A DNA stretch of 9,448 nucleotides from JAAFHS01 sp031396505 (GCA_031396505.1 JANNKX010000241.1:1-9448), one strand, 5' to 3'. Shown: positions 1 to 7,162, counted from the first letter of the stretch. Numbers and translations: made by a program. The notes: generated from the sequence alone by a model not told the origin.

Positions 1-777
1 CTCTTTGATGACAACAAAGAGGAGTATGGTACAGGTTTCTTCTTTGATGATGGCAAGAGCTATTATGTTGCAACTGCTCGACATGTCATAGACTGCGCTT
101 ATCGACCTCCTGAGAAGAGAAGAACCGCCAATTGTGCAAAAATACGATTGGATTTTCTTCTCTTCAATGTGCAGAATTCGTCTATTGCAACCGCAACAAT
201 TGATTTGCGCTTTCCGACATATGCAGTTGATCCAAGCGATAATGATTGTGCCGTTTTTGCTATTCCCCACTCAGAGCTTCCAGTAAAGACCCCAGATGGC
301 GAACTTAGGCCCTATGCCTTCTCATCTGATTTCATTGCAGATGACGTCCATCTCACTACTCGGCATGCTGGTGAGCCGATCCTGTTTATTGGATACCCAA
401 GAAATAGCCCCGTTAAGGAATATCATGCTTTTGACAAGAGTTTTACGCATGTGTATCCACTTCTGCGGCAAGGAGTACTCTCTTTTCCGACTTCGATGCC
501 TGTGCATGTGAATGGATTTCTTGGCAGCAATTATGGTGTACTTGACAGCTTTGCACAGAGTGGCTTTTCGGGTGCGCCAGTTATTTCGCTTCAAAAAGGT
601 TGGGCAGATGGCTCTTGGCATCCGGCGGAGCAGTTTCGGCCGCCAAGAGTACTTGGAGTAATCTGTGGTCACTATCGTTCTACCGATGAACGAGCTGACG
701 GCGTGCACTCTGGCTTGAGTTACTTCGTGAGATCGAACTCAATTCACACTTGTGTAGCGTTGCTGAAGCAAGCGTAG
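1..777 (+). CDS. Trypsin-like (S1-type) serine protease, 3' part (start lies before the window)
   Basis: The frame is open from base 1 to the TAG at 775-777, giving 258 residues of a protein that begins outside the window. The expected chymotrypsin-fold triad is visible in order. A GTGFFF strand leads to TARHV with the catalytic His at 82-84. NDCAVFAIP carries the likely catalytic Asp at 244-246. SGFSGAPV carries the nucleophile Ser at 568-570. Spacing and order fit the HtrA/trypsin-like families, and no PDZ domain follows because the protein ends about 68 residues after the Ser. It should be an active endopeptidase; substrate and location cannot be told without the N-terminus. Base composition is much more AT-rich than every other gene here (42-48% GC in the lines I counted, against about 70% in a hydrolase line), with AT-ending codons, which suggests horizontal acquisition. 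Such proteases occur alone or as effectors in accessory and defence modules; that link is only speculation here. Confidence 0.85.
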   Translation, partial: LFDDNKEEYGTGFFFDDGKSYYVATARHVIDCAYRPPEKRRTANCAKIRLDFLLFNVQNSSIATATIDLRFPTYAVDPSDNDCAVFAIPHSELPVKTPDGELRPYAFSSDFIADDVHLTTRHAGEPILFIGYPRNSPVKEYHAFDKSFTHVYPLLRQGVLSFPTSMPVHVNGFLGSNYGVLDSFAQSGFSGAPVISLQKGWADGSWHPAEQFRPPRVLGVICGHYRSTDERADGVHSGLSYFVRSNSIHTCVALLKQA

Positions 778-834
778 CGCTACCACCACCCCACCACCCC
801 CAGCCCTCGCAAGTGTGCTCGGGCGTTCGCGGCT

Positions 835-882
835 GAAAACAGTCCACTGGACTGTTTTCGCCCCGCGCAAAGCGCGCGGGGC
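835..882. repeat. Bipartite double-hairpin element (REP-like)
   Basis: Two adjacent perfect inverted repeats. The first (835-859) has 12-bp arms, GAAAACAGTCCA and its exact complement, around a single C. The second (860-882) has 9-bp arms, GCCCCGCGC and GCGCGGGGC, around a 5-nt loop. They abut with no gap and lie about 60 bases after the protease stop. There is no T-tract after the GC-rich hairpin, so it is not a textbook intrinsic terminator, although it could halt or protect the protease transcript. From memory, similar AACAGTCCA-type palindromes recur between genes in Rhodobacteraceae genomes. That would make it a dispersed REP/BIME-like element, but copy number cannot be tested in this window, where only one copy is seen. 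Confidence 0.6.
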
Positions 883-928
883 CGCCGCTCACCCGATCAC
901 CCAATGTTTCAAAAGTGTTAACGGGGCC

Positions 929-937
929 TGTGGATAA
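929..937 (-). promoter_or_regulatory. DnaA-box-like 9-mer
   Basis: TGTGGATAA is the exact complement of the classical DnaA box TTATCCACA. It lies in the AT-richer part of the long gap before the membrane-protein gene. A second exact copy is at 2119-2127. No cluster of boxes or AT-rich unwinding region is evident, so this is a sequence match rather than an origin. Confidence 0.25.
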
Positions 938-974
938 CTTTTCAAATATCTGATTGTAAATCGAAAACCTGAAA

Positions 975-990
975 ATTGACAGCCGTCAAT
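975..990 (+). promoter_or_regulatory. Inverted repeat containing a consensus -35 (possible promoter/operator)
   Basis: ATTGAC-AGCC-GTCAAT is a perfect 6-bp inverted repeat that includes a consensus TTGACA at 976-981. No good -10 hexamer is found 16-18 bp downstream, since the region around 999-1005 is GC-rich. It lies about 140 bases upstream of the start codon at 1130. It could be the -35 part of a promoter with a weak -10, or a repressor half-site pair. The rest of the gap 778-1129, apart from this site, the double hairpin and the DnaA-like 9-mer, shows only a CCACC-rich stretch at 782-801 and no supported gene. Confidence 0.25.
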
Positions 991-1129
991 TCTGCGGCCC
1001 TGTGACCCACAATCCACCTTTGCGCCCCGATTTTGCGCCACACGCGCAACGCGATTGACGCCAACGCCCCGCGCGGCGATCATTCCGTCCAAGCCGGGAT
1101 CAACCCGGCACAGATCACCGAGGCAGCAC

Positions 1130-2077
1130 ATGTTTTCCTACATTTTCCGCACCCTGATCCTGTCGCTGTCGATCTTCTGGCGCATGGTGCTGGTGATGCC
1201 GTTCTACATCACCTTTGCCGTCTGCGCGGCCTTTGGCGTGCTGTTCGTGCCGATCAGCGGGCTGATGATTGCAGGCGCGCTTGGGGCCTCGGCCTTTGCG
1301 ATCATCCTTGCGACCGCGCTGGTCGCCATCGCGTTCACGATGATCAACATCATCGCCAACATCGTGGCCATCCGCGCAGGCCTTTCGGCGCGCGATGCCT
1401 GGGGGTTGCCGGATTTCATCCGCCTGATCAAGGTTGGCTTTCAGTACAGTGTGTTTCACACGTTTGTCACGCTGTTCATCCTGAGCTTTGCCGCAGGTGC
1501 GCTGATCGTGCTGCATCTGACGGGTACGCTGGATGGCATGGCCGAGGTCAGCAAGATCAGCCCGAACGATCCCGCCAGCCTCGCAGCCCTGCACCCGGCG
1601 GTGTTGGCGATCACGGGCGTCGCGGTCGTCTTGATGTACATCGTCCTTGCCGCAATGCAGACGCCACTTGCGGCCGCCTCGCACGGGGTGACGATCAAGG
1701 CGCATCAGCCGGATTTCTTTTACGGCTTTGGCGACCGTTTTTTCATTCAGTTTGTCATCGTGGTAGTGACGAACATCCTGCTGACGGTGTTGCAGATCTA
1801 TACGATGCTGGCATCAATTCCACTGTTGCTGTTGTCACTGCTGAACGGGGATGGCGTGGCGATGGCGATGTTTCAGGCCCTTGGCGTTGAACGGGCAGCG
1901 ACGGTGGGGGGTATCCTGTTGTTCGGGATCTGGTTGTTCAGCCTGCTGAACGCGGCGGCGACGCAATCCTATCTCGATCTTGTCGCGCGGCGCGAACGCG
2001 AGGCGGCGGTTGTTGTGGTGGCCCAGCGGGCCGACCCGAACGACCTGCGCGATCTGCGGGCCTCACGGATGAAGTGA
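1130..2077 (+). CDS. Polytopic inner-membrane protein of unknown function
   Basis: I do not recognise this family. The ATG at 1130 is chosen because GAGG at 1120-1123 sits 6 bases upstream. An in-frame ATG at 1055 would add a polar, proline-rich 25-residue tail with no ribosome-binding site. The 315-residue product is strongly hydrophobic, with roughly six or seven membrane segments: about residues 8-46 (probably two), 50-82, 105-132, 155-183, 203-236 and 258-282. It ends in a charged cytoplasmic tail, residues ~285-315, rich in Arg and Asp. A polar loop at ~133-155 separates the middle segments. No transporter signature, nucleotide-binding motif or catalytic motif is evident. It is followed after 69 bases by the DUF2177-type gene on the same strand, so the two may be co-transcribed. 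Confidence 0.85.
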   Translation: MFSYIFRTLILSLSIFWRMVLVMPFYITFAVCAAFGVLFVPISGLMIAGALGASAFAIILATALVAIAFTMINIIANIVAIRAGLSARDAWGLPDFIRLIKVGFQYSVFHTFVTLFILSFAAGALIVLHLTGTLDGMAEVSKISPNDPASLAALHPAVLAITGVAVVLMYIVLAAMQTPLAAASHGVTIKAHQPDFFYGFGDRFFIQFVIVVVTNILLTVLQIYTMLASIPLLLLSLLNGDGVAMAMFQALGVERAATVGGILLFGIWLFSLLNAAATQSYLDLVARREREAAVVVVAQRADPNDLRDLRASRMK

Positions 2078-2146
2078 TCGTGTGGTCGATGGCGCGTCGC
2101 GTCACGTGCGCTATGTGTTGTGGATAACAACAAACAGAAAGTCGTC

Positions 2147-2551
2147 ATGCAGATTGCAATCCTCTATGCCGCCGCCTGTGCCATCTTCCTTGTGCTGGAC
2201 GGGCTGATGCTGACTTTCGTGATGCGCCCCCTGTTTCAAAAACATCTGGGCGACCTGATGCTGGCCGAATTGCGCCTGCTGCCAGCGGCGATCTTCTACC
2301 TCGGCTATGTGGCGGGACTGACCTATGTCGTGTCGCTGCCCGCGCTGCGGGCGGGCGATCCATGGGCGGCGCTGATCCCGGCGGCGATTGTGGGCGCGAT
2401 GGCCTATGGAACGTATGAATTCACCAGCTATACGATCATGAAGGTGTGGCATCCGTCGCTGGTGATGGTGGATGTGGCGTGGGGCACGGTTGTGACGGCC
2501 GTGGTGGCGGTGGGGTCGGTTTGGGTGGCGCGGGCGCTGACGAATGGTTAG
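2147..2551 (+). CDS. DUF2177 family membrane protein
   Basis: A small protein of 134 residues with four predicted membrane helices (about 3-25, 45-65, 73-95, 105-129). It shows the pattern I associate with DUF2177: an Asp in the first helix (D18, in FLVLDGL), PLFQKHLG after it, the AYGTYEFTSY motif at ~86-95 and VDVAWGT at ~108-114. The biochemical function of the family is not established. I chose the ATG at 2147 because family members begin a few residues before the first helix. The alternative GTG at 2120 would add nine polar residues, and neither start has a clear Shine-Dalgarno sequence. A TGTGGATAA 9-mer overlaps the GTG codon. It sits between the larger membrane protein and the ArsC-like gene, all on one strand. 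Confidence 0.85.
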   Translation: MQIAILYAAACAIFLVLDGLMLTFVMRPLFQKHLGDLMLAELRLLPAAIFYLGYVAGLTYVVSLPALRAGDPWAALIPAAIVGAMAYGTYEFTSYTIMKVWHPSLVMVDVAWGTVVTAVVAVGSVWVARALTNG

Positions 2552-2575
2552 GTCTGGCGCTGCGGTATCAAAGAA

Positions 2576-2911
2576 ATGGGGCTGGTCGTGATCCTTTATG
2601 GTCTTTCAACCTGTGACACTTGCAAAAAAGCGCAGAAGGCGCTGTTGGCGGCGGGCCATGATGTGACATTCCGCGATGTACGGGCGACGCCCTTGACCGA
2701 TGTGGAAATTGCGGAGTTCATCACGGAATTCGGCAGTCGCATCATCAATATGCAAAGCACGACATATCGGGGGCTGTCCGACTGGATGAAGAATTCCGAA
2801 GCCGATCATCAGCTACGCGAATTTCCGGCGCTGATGAAACGTCCGGTGATCCGCCATGGCGATACGCTGACGTTGGGCTGGGATGACATGATCGCGGCAT
2901 CGTTTGCATGA
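2576..2911 (+). CDS. ArsC/Spx/YffB-like thioredoxin-fold protein
   Basis: A 111-residue protein of the arsenate reductase ArsC-like family (thioredoxin fold), which includes glutaredoxin-dependent arsenate reductases, Spx and YffB. The N-terminal strand ILYGL leads to STCDTCKKAQKAL with a CxxC pair at C13 and C16. The C-terminal half has PALMKRPVIRHGDTLTLGW (residues 84-102), matching the conserved KRP segment and following strand. True arsenate reductases of this type normally use one catalytic Cys and three Arg. With a CxxC and no ars genes nearby, a YffB/Spx-like redox or thiol-handling role is as likely as arsenate reduction, so no symbol is given. An in-frame GTG at 2588, with GGGG six bases upstream, is an alternative start giving 107 residues. 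The gene ends just before a strong hairpin. Confidence 0.9.
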   Translation: MGLVVILYGLSTCDTCKKAQKALLAAGHDVTFRDVRATPLTDVEIAEFITEFGSRIINMQSTTYRGLSDWMKNSEADHQLREFPALMKRPVIRHGDTLTLGWDDMIAASFA

Positions 2912-2912
2912 A

Positions 2913-2941
2913 AACGGCCCGCAAGGGGGCTGCGGGCCGTT
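2913..2941. terminator. Bidirectional intrinsic terminator between arsC-like gene and cspA
   Basis: A perfect 11-bp stem, AACGGCCCGCA paired with TGCGGGCCGTT, around a 7-nt loop. It starts two bases after the ArsC-like stop codon and about 27 bases beyond the cspA stop on the other strand. Read on the minus strand the stem is followed by TTTT, a normal Rho-independent signal for cspA. On the plus strand only a weak GTTGTTG follows, so it is better for cspA than for the ArsC-like gene. Confidence 0.85.
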
Positions 2942-2967
2942 GTTGAAACCGATTTGAAATTGGGATG

Positions 2968-3174
2968 TTAAAGCAGTCGCAGATCGCCTGCAGACTCTTT
3001 GCCGTCACGGCCCGTCTGCATTTCAAATCCGATCTTCTGGTTGTCATTCAGGCTTTTGAGCCCGGCGCGTTCAACGGCAGAGATATGTACGAAAATGTCT
3101 TTGCCCCCATCGTCGGGCGCGATAAATCCGTATCCCTTGGTGCTGTTGAACCACTTCACGGTGCCTGTCGGCAT
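2968..3174 (-). CDS. cspA: CspA-family cold-shock protein
   Basis: A 68-residue single cold-shock domain, the usual length for the family. It is a five-stranded OB-fold that binds single-stranded RNA and DNA and acts as an RNA chaperone in the cytoplasm. MPTGTVKWFN is the family start. RNP1 is KGYGFI (residues 13-18) and RNP2 is DIFVHI (26-31), with the aromatic residues W8, F17 and F28 in place. The start at 3174 is fixed by AAGGAG at 3182-3187, seven bases upstream. A longer in-frame reading to 3249 would add 25 residues not seen in the family. It lies 200 bases downstream of thrS on the same strand. That gap is long for an operon, so an independent promoter and a structured leader, typical of csp genes, are plausible. 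The gene symbol is generic; which csp paralogue it is cannot be told. Confidence 0.95.
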   Translation of the reverse strand: MPTGTVKWFNSTKGYGFIAPDDGGKDIFVHISAVERAGLKSLNDNQKIGFEMQTGRDGKESAGDLRLL

Positions 3175-3374
3175 GCCGCCTCTCCTTCCAAAACCCCCAC
3201 CCGGCACCATTGCCGCATGGTCGTGCAGCCAGGTCTTCCTTGTCGTCATGCTGCCGCAGGTGGTCAGAAGGCGCGTCGAAAGTCTGTTGTCACAATCGAA
3301 AGGATGAAGAATCGGCCTGAAAAATCAAGCATGATTCCGCAATCGGCAAGGCTTCGCCCAATGGTCTGCCCGCG

Positions 3375-5321
3375 TCAGCGCAAATCGGGTGGCAGCGATT
3401 CCGCCGTCAGGGCCATGATCGCCGTGTCCATCGGCATGGTGGTAGTGATCGTATCACCAAGACGGCGCATGGAAACGCTGCGTTCTTCAACCTCTTTCAT
3501 GCCGATGGCGAGGATCACGGGCACCTTGCCGACCGAATGTTCGCGCACTTTGTAGTTTATCTTTTCATTGCGCACATCGGCCTCGGCGCGAATACCCGCG
3601 CGGCGCAGCGCATTCACGATTTCATGCACATAAGCGTCGGCATCCGACACGATAGAGGCGACGACGACCTGCCGTGCCGCCAGCCAGAACGGCAGCTTGC
3701 CCGCGTAGTTTTCGATCAGGATGCCGATAAAGCGTTCGAAGGAGCCAAGGATTGCGCGGTGCATCATCACGGGATGATGCTTTGCCCCATCCTCGCCGAC
3801 ATATTCGGCGTCCAGCCTGACGGGCAGGTTGAAATCGGCCTGAAACGTGCCGCACTGCCATTCACGGCCAATCGCATCGGTCAGTTTGAAATCGAGCTTT
3901 GGGCCATAGAACGCACCGTCGCCGGGGTTGATCGTATAGACATACCCGGCCTTTTCGATGGCCTTTGCCAGCGATGTTTCCGCCTTGTCCCACACCGCGT
4001 CCGACCCGACCCTGATATCGGGGCGGGTGGACAATTTGATGTCGAACTTTTCAAATCCAAGATCGCGGTAAACCGATGACAGCAGGCCCAGAAAATCGGC
4101 ACACTCCGCCTCGATCTGGTCTTCGGTGCAGAAGATATGCGCATCGTCCTGCGTAAACCCGCGCACCCGCATCAGGCCGTGCATCGACCCCGACGATTCA
4201 TAGCGGTGACACGATCCGAATTCGGCCAGCCGCAAGGGTAGATCGCGATAGGATTTCAGGCCCTGATTATAGACCTGCACATGGCAGGGGCAGTTCATCG
4301 GTTTCAGGGCGTTGATCCGCTTTTCGCGTGCGCCTTCCTCGTCCACCTCGACGATGAACATGTTCTCGCGGTACGCCTCCCAGTGGCCCGATTTTTCCCA
4401 CAACACGCGGTCCACCACCTGCGGCGTCTTGATTTCCTTGTAACCCGCCTTGCCCAGGCGGCGGCGCATGTAATCCTCCAGCCCGCGGTAGATGGTCCAT
4501 CCGTTCGGATGCCAGAACACCATGCCCGGTGCCTCATCCTGAATGTGGAACAGCTCCATCTCGCGGCCCAGCTTGCGGTGATCGCGTTTTGCCGCCTCTT
4601 CCAGCATCACCAGATGCGCCTTCAGATCATCGCGGTTCTTGAACGCAAGGCCGTAGATGCGTTGCAACATCGGGCGTGTTGCGTCACCCAGCCAATAAGC
4701 CCCCGCCACATGCGTCAGTTTGAACGCATCTGCGGGAACCTGCCCGGTATGCGCCAGATGCGGGCCACGGCACATATCCTGCCATGGGCCGTGCCAATAC
4801 ATCCGCAAATCCTCGGCTTCCGGGATGCGGGCGATCAGTTCAACCTTGAACGGCTCGCCGCGGTCTTCGTAAAAGGCGATGGCGCGGGCGCGATCCCAAA
4901 CCTCGGTTTTCACCGGGTCGCGGGCGTTGATGATCTGTTTCATCCGCGCCTCGATCTGACCCAGATCTTCGGGCGTGAACGGCTCTGCCCGGTCAAAATC
5001 ATAAAACCAGCCATAATCGCGCACCGGGCCGATGGTGACCTTCACATCAGGCCAGATATCCTGCACCGCGCGTGCCATGATATGCGCACAGTCGTGGCGG
5101 ATCAGTTCCAGCGCCTGCAGATCATCGGCCATGGTGTGAATGGCAATGCGCGCATCCGCCATGATCGGCCATTGCAAATCAGCATGCGCACCATCGAGCG
5201 AAGCGGAAATCGCCTTTTTTGCAAGGCCGGGCGCGATGGACATCGCCACCTCGGCGGCGGTGATGCCAGCCGGGTACACGCGGATATTGCCATCGGGGAA
5301 AGTCAGCGAAATCTGGGCCAT
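3375..5321 (-). CDS. thrS: Threonyl-tRNA synthetase
   Basis: Class II aminoacyl-tRNA synthetase that charges tRNA-Thr with threonine in the cytosol. The 648 residues match the usual bacterial length (E. coli 642). Domain order is complete: TGS domain at ~1-62; editing domain at ~65-225 with H76 and H80 in RHDCAH and C184/H188 in MCRGPH; catalytic core at ~245-540; anticodon-binding domain at ~545-640, ending with KINYKVREHS and KVP. The zinc ligands that select threonine are C344 (in MNCPCH), H395 (in DDAHIF) and H521 (in MHRAILGSFERF, which is motif 3). Motif 2 runs from RYESSGSMHG into RVRGFTQ. The second Cys in MNCPCH replaces the Gly found in many bacteria; from memory this is common in alphaproteobacteria. 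The ATG at 5321 has a GAGGA upstream. Divergent from the hydrolase genes. No T-box-like leader is seen. Confidence 0.99.
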   Translation of the reverse strand: MAQISLTFPDGNIRVYPAGITAAEVAMSIAPGLAKKAISASLDGAHADLQWPIMADARIAIHTMADDLQALELIRHDCAHIMARAVQDIWPDVKVTIGPVRDYGWFYDFDRAEPFTPEDLGQIEARMKQIINARDPVKTEVWDRARAIAFYEDRGEPFKVELIARIPEAEDLRMYWHGPWQDMCRGPHLAHTGQVPADAFKLTHVAGAYWLGDATRPMLQRIYGLAFKNRDDLKAHLVMLEEAAKRDHRKLGREMELFHIQDEAPGMVFWHPNGWTIYRGLEDYMRRRLGKAGYKEIKTPQVVDRVLWEKSGHWEAYRENMFIVEVDEEGAREKRINALKPMNCPCHVQVYNQGLKSYRDLPLRLAEFGSCHRYESSGSMHGLMRVRGFTQDDAHIFCTEDQIEAECADFLGLLSSVYRDLGFEKFDIKLSTRPDIRVGSDAVWDKAETSLAKAIEKAGYVYTINPGDGAFYGPKLDFKLTDAIGREWQCGTFQADFNLPVRLDAEYVGEDGAKHHPVMMHRAILGSFERFIGILIENYAGKLPFWLAARQVVVASIVSDADAYVHEIVNALRRAGIRAEADVRNEKINYKVREHSVGKVPVILAIGMKEVEERSVSMRRLGDTITTTMPMDTAIMALTAESLPPDLR

Positions 5322-5383
5322 AGCGGCGTCCTCGTCAGTTTGGCGCCTACGACGCGCCCGGTTGCGGGTATGTAACGGGCCGC

Positions 5384-5412
5384 TTGATGCCGCCGCCGCA
5401 TGGCGTTGTCAA
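5384..5412 (-). promoter_or_regulatory. Candidate sigma-70 promoter for thrS
   Basis: On the minus strand a consensus TTGACA (5407-5412) is followed, after 17 bp, by CATCAA (5384-5389), a 3-of-6 match to the -10 consensus. It would start transcription roughly 55 bases before the thrS ATG. The -35 is strong and the spacing ideal, but the -10 is weak, so this is a candidate only. Confidence 0.4.
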
Positions 5413-5450
5413 CTGGCAGGCGCTATAGGGATGGAAAAGGGGGGGCCGAT

Positions 5451-6191
5451 GTGACCGAACTGATCACGCCACAAGGGCGCCGCATCGCCTATCACATGCT
5501 GGCTGGGTCTGGTCCGGGAATGGTTTTTTTGGGCGGATTCAAATCCGACATGACGGGTACCAAGGCGCTGCACTTGCAGGATTGGGCCGCACGGACGGGG
5601 CGCGCGTTTCTGCGGTTCGATTATTCCGGGCATGGCGCGTCGGGTGGGCGGTTTGAAGATGGTTGCATTGGTGATTGGGCGGCGGATGCGGCGGCAGTTC
5701 TGATGATGACCACGGGGCCACAAATCCTGATCGGGTCGTCCATGGGTGGCTGGATTGCGCTGCTGCTGGCCCGTGCCATGCCTGAGCGTGTCGCGGGCCT
5801 TGTGGGGATTGCGGCGGCCCCCGATTTTACGCAAACCATCTGGGGCGCGCTGACGGCCACCGAACGCGATACATTGCTGCAAGATGGGCAGGTCAGCCAA
5901 CCGTCCGACTATGCCGATGCACCCTATATCATCACCCGACGCCTGATCGAGGATGGGCGCGCGCAGCAAGTGCTGACCACGCCTTTGCACCTGCCGTTCC
6001 CGGTGCGGTTGCTGCAAGGCACGGCGGATACGGATGTGCCGCCCGCGGTCGCCTTGCGCCTGTTTGACCACGCGACAGGCGGCGATGTCCGTCTGACGTT
6101 GGTCAAGGGGGCGGATCACCGCTTTTCATCGCCAGATTGCCTTGGCATGGTGACGCGTGCTGTCACCGAAATTCTGGAGGTTGCGCGATGA
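5451..6191 (+). CDS. Alpha/beta hydrolase (Ser hydrolase; ABHD10-like esterase/thioesterase)
   Basis: A 246-residue cytoplasmic serine hydrolase with no signal peptide. The GTG at 5451 is chosen because a purine-rich AGGGGGGG lies 5 bases upstream and the protein then begins at the first beta strand. The in-frame ATG at 5400 adds a charged 17-residue tail with no ribosome-binding site. Catalytic residues: nucleophile S97 in GSSMGG, acid D193 in GTADTDVPP and H223 in GADHRFS. The oxyanion region is LGGF (27-30), and FDYSGHGASGG (56-66) is the usual motif after strand 4. This short cap-poor layout resembles the ABHD10 (acyl-glucuronide esterase/depalmitoylase) group and bacterial carboxylesterases. 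The natural substrate is unknown. It is the first gene of a three-gene hydrolase run and its stop overlaps the next start by 4 nt (ATGA). Confidence 0.9.
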   Translation: MTELITPQGRRIAYHMLAGSGPGMVFLGGFKSDMTGTKALHLQDWAARTGRAFLRFDYSGHGASGGRFEDGCIGDWAADAAAVLMMTTGPQILIGSSMGGWIALLLARAMPERVAGLVGIAAAPDFTQTIWGALTATERDTLLQDGQVSQPSDYADAPYIITRRLIEDGRAQQVLTTPLHLPFPVRLLQGTADTDVPPAVALRLFDHATGGDVRLTLVKGADHRFSSPDCLGMVTRAVTEILEVAR

Positions 6192-7162
6192 AACGCCTGT
6201 TCATGGTTCTTGCGGCCGTCGTGGTTGGGATAGGCGCGTTGGCAATCGCCCTACCGCGTGACGGCGTTGATCGTGCGATTGCGTTTGATGCCGCTGGGCT
6301 GCCCGGTGATCTGGATGCCTACCTCGCCGCGTCCGAAGGATCGGTGCCGTATCTGACGCCGGGGTCGGCAAAGCGCATCGTCTGGGCCGCAGGTGCGGGG
6401 CAAAAGATGCCACTGGCGATCATCTATGTGCATGGTTTTTCGGCGACGGCCGAGGAAATCCGCCCTGTGCCCGATGATGTGGCGGCGGCCATCGGGGCGA
6501 ACCTGTATTTCATGCGTCTTGCGGGGCATGGGCAAAACGGTGTTGCGTTGGGCGCGGTTGCCGCCGGTGATTGGGTCGAGGACATGGCCGAGGCGATGGC
6601 GATCGGGCGACGCTTGGGTGACAAGGTCGTGCTGATTGCGACATCGACCGGCGCACCCCTGGCGATGATTGCGGCAAGTGACCCCGCGCTGTCAGACGGG
6701 CTGGCGGGGCTGGTGCTGATTTCGCCCAACTTTGGTCTGCGGTCGGCGGCAGCGGCCATTCTTGATCTGCCGCTGGCGCGGTATTGGGGGCCGTGGGTTG
6801 CCGGGGCCACACGCAGTTTTGACGCGCTGAACGAACGTCACGGCGCGCATTGGACAACACGGTATCCGACGACCGCCCTGTTCCCGATGGCGGCACTGGT
6901 GCGCGCGGGGCGTGCCGTTGATGTGACGGCGATCACGGTGCCTGCGTTGTTCATCTATGCGCCCGCCGATCAGGTGATTGATCCCGCGCGCATCCCCGCC
7001 GTTGTGGCGGCGTGGGGCGGACCGGTGCAGGCGCAGGAAATCACCGTGGGTGACGGCGACGATCCGTTCTCGCATGTTATTGCGGGCGATATCCTGAGCC
7101 CCGGCCAGACAGTGCCGGTGACCGGCCTTATCCTGTCATGGATGCAGGACAGCGGGCTTTGA
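6188..7162 (+). CDS. Alpha/beta hydrolase with N-terminal membrane anchor or signal
   Basis: A 324-residue protein. The ATG at 6188 overlaps the preceding stop (ATGA) and has GGAGG at 6176-6180. An in-frame ATG at 6137 would read into the upstream gene and lacks this site. Residues 1-23 (MKRLF then a run of Val, Ala and Ile) form a signal peptide or membrane anchor. No clear AXA cleavage site is visible, so anchoring in the inner membrane facing the periplasm is the better guess. The alpha/beta-hydrolase fold starts at ~75: IIYVHGFS (oxyanion HG at 82-83), LAGHG (111-115), nucleophile S153 in the divergent elbow ATSTGA (Ala replaces the first Gly of GxSxG), acid D261 in APADQVID and H296 in DPFSHV. 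It is probably a carboxylesterase or lipase-like enzyme of unknown substrate. Its stop overlaps the start of the next hydrolase by 4 nt. Confidence 0.88.
   Translation: MKRLFMVLAAVVVGIGALAIALPRDGVDRAIAFDAAGLPGDLDAYLAASEGSVPYLTPGSAKRIVWAAGAGQKMPLAIIYVHGFSATAEEIRPVPDDVAAAIGANLYFMRLAGHGQNGVALGAVAAGDWVEDMAEAMAIGRRLGDKVVLIATSTGAPLAMIAASDPALSDGLAGLVLISPNFGLRSAAAAILDLPLARYWGPWVAGATRSFDALNERHGAHWTTRYPTTALFPMAALVRAGRAVDVTAITVPALFIYAPADQVIDPARIPAVVAAWGGPVQAQEITVGDGDDPFSHVIAGDILSPGQTVPVTGLILSWMQDSGL

Noticed and set aside
680..904. Minus-strand small ORF across the double hairpin
   Set aside because: It is produced by translating the palindromic element and has no ribosome-binding site or conserved motif. 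Similar spurious ORFs are expected wherever such a repeat occurs.
1033..1890. Open frame of 285 codons overlapping the membrane-protein gene in another frame
   Set aside because: The product is Arg/His/Cys/Asp-rich with no membrane segments, a typical frame-shifted reading of hydrophobic high-GC coding sequence.
3300..3374. Possible terminator just after thrS
   Set aside because: Only 3-4 bp hairpins are found before the TTTTT run on the minus strand, too weak to call.
4281..5375. Long open frame on the plus strand (364 codons) opposite thrS
   Set aside because: It is the antisense shadow of thrS, whose full domain set and catalytic residues are on the minus strand. The shadow product shows no recognisable fold and has shadow-type composition.
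5406..5429. TTGTCA and TATAGG as a promoter for the first hydrolase
   Set aside because: Spacing between the hexamers is only 12 bp, too short for a sigma-70 promoter.
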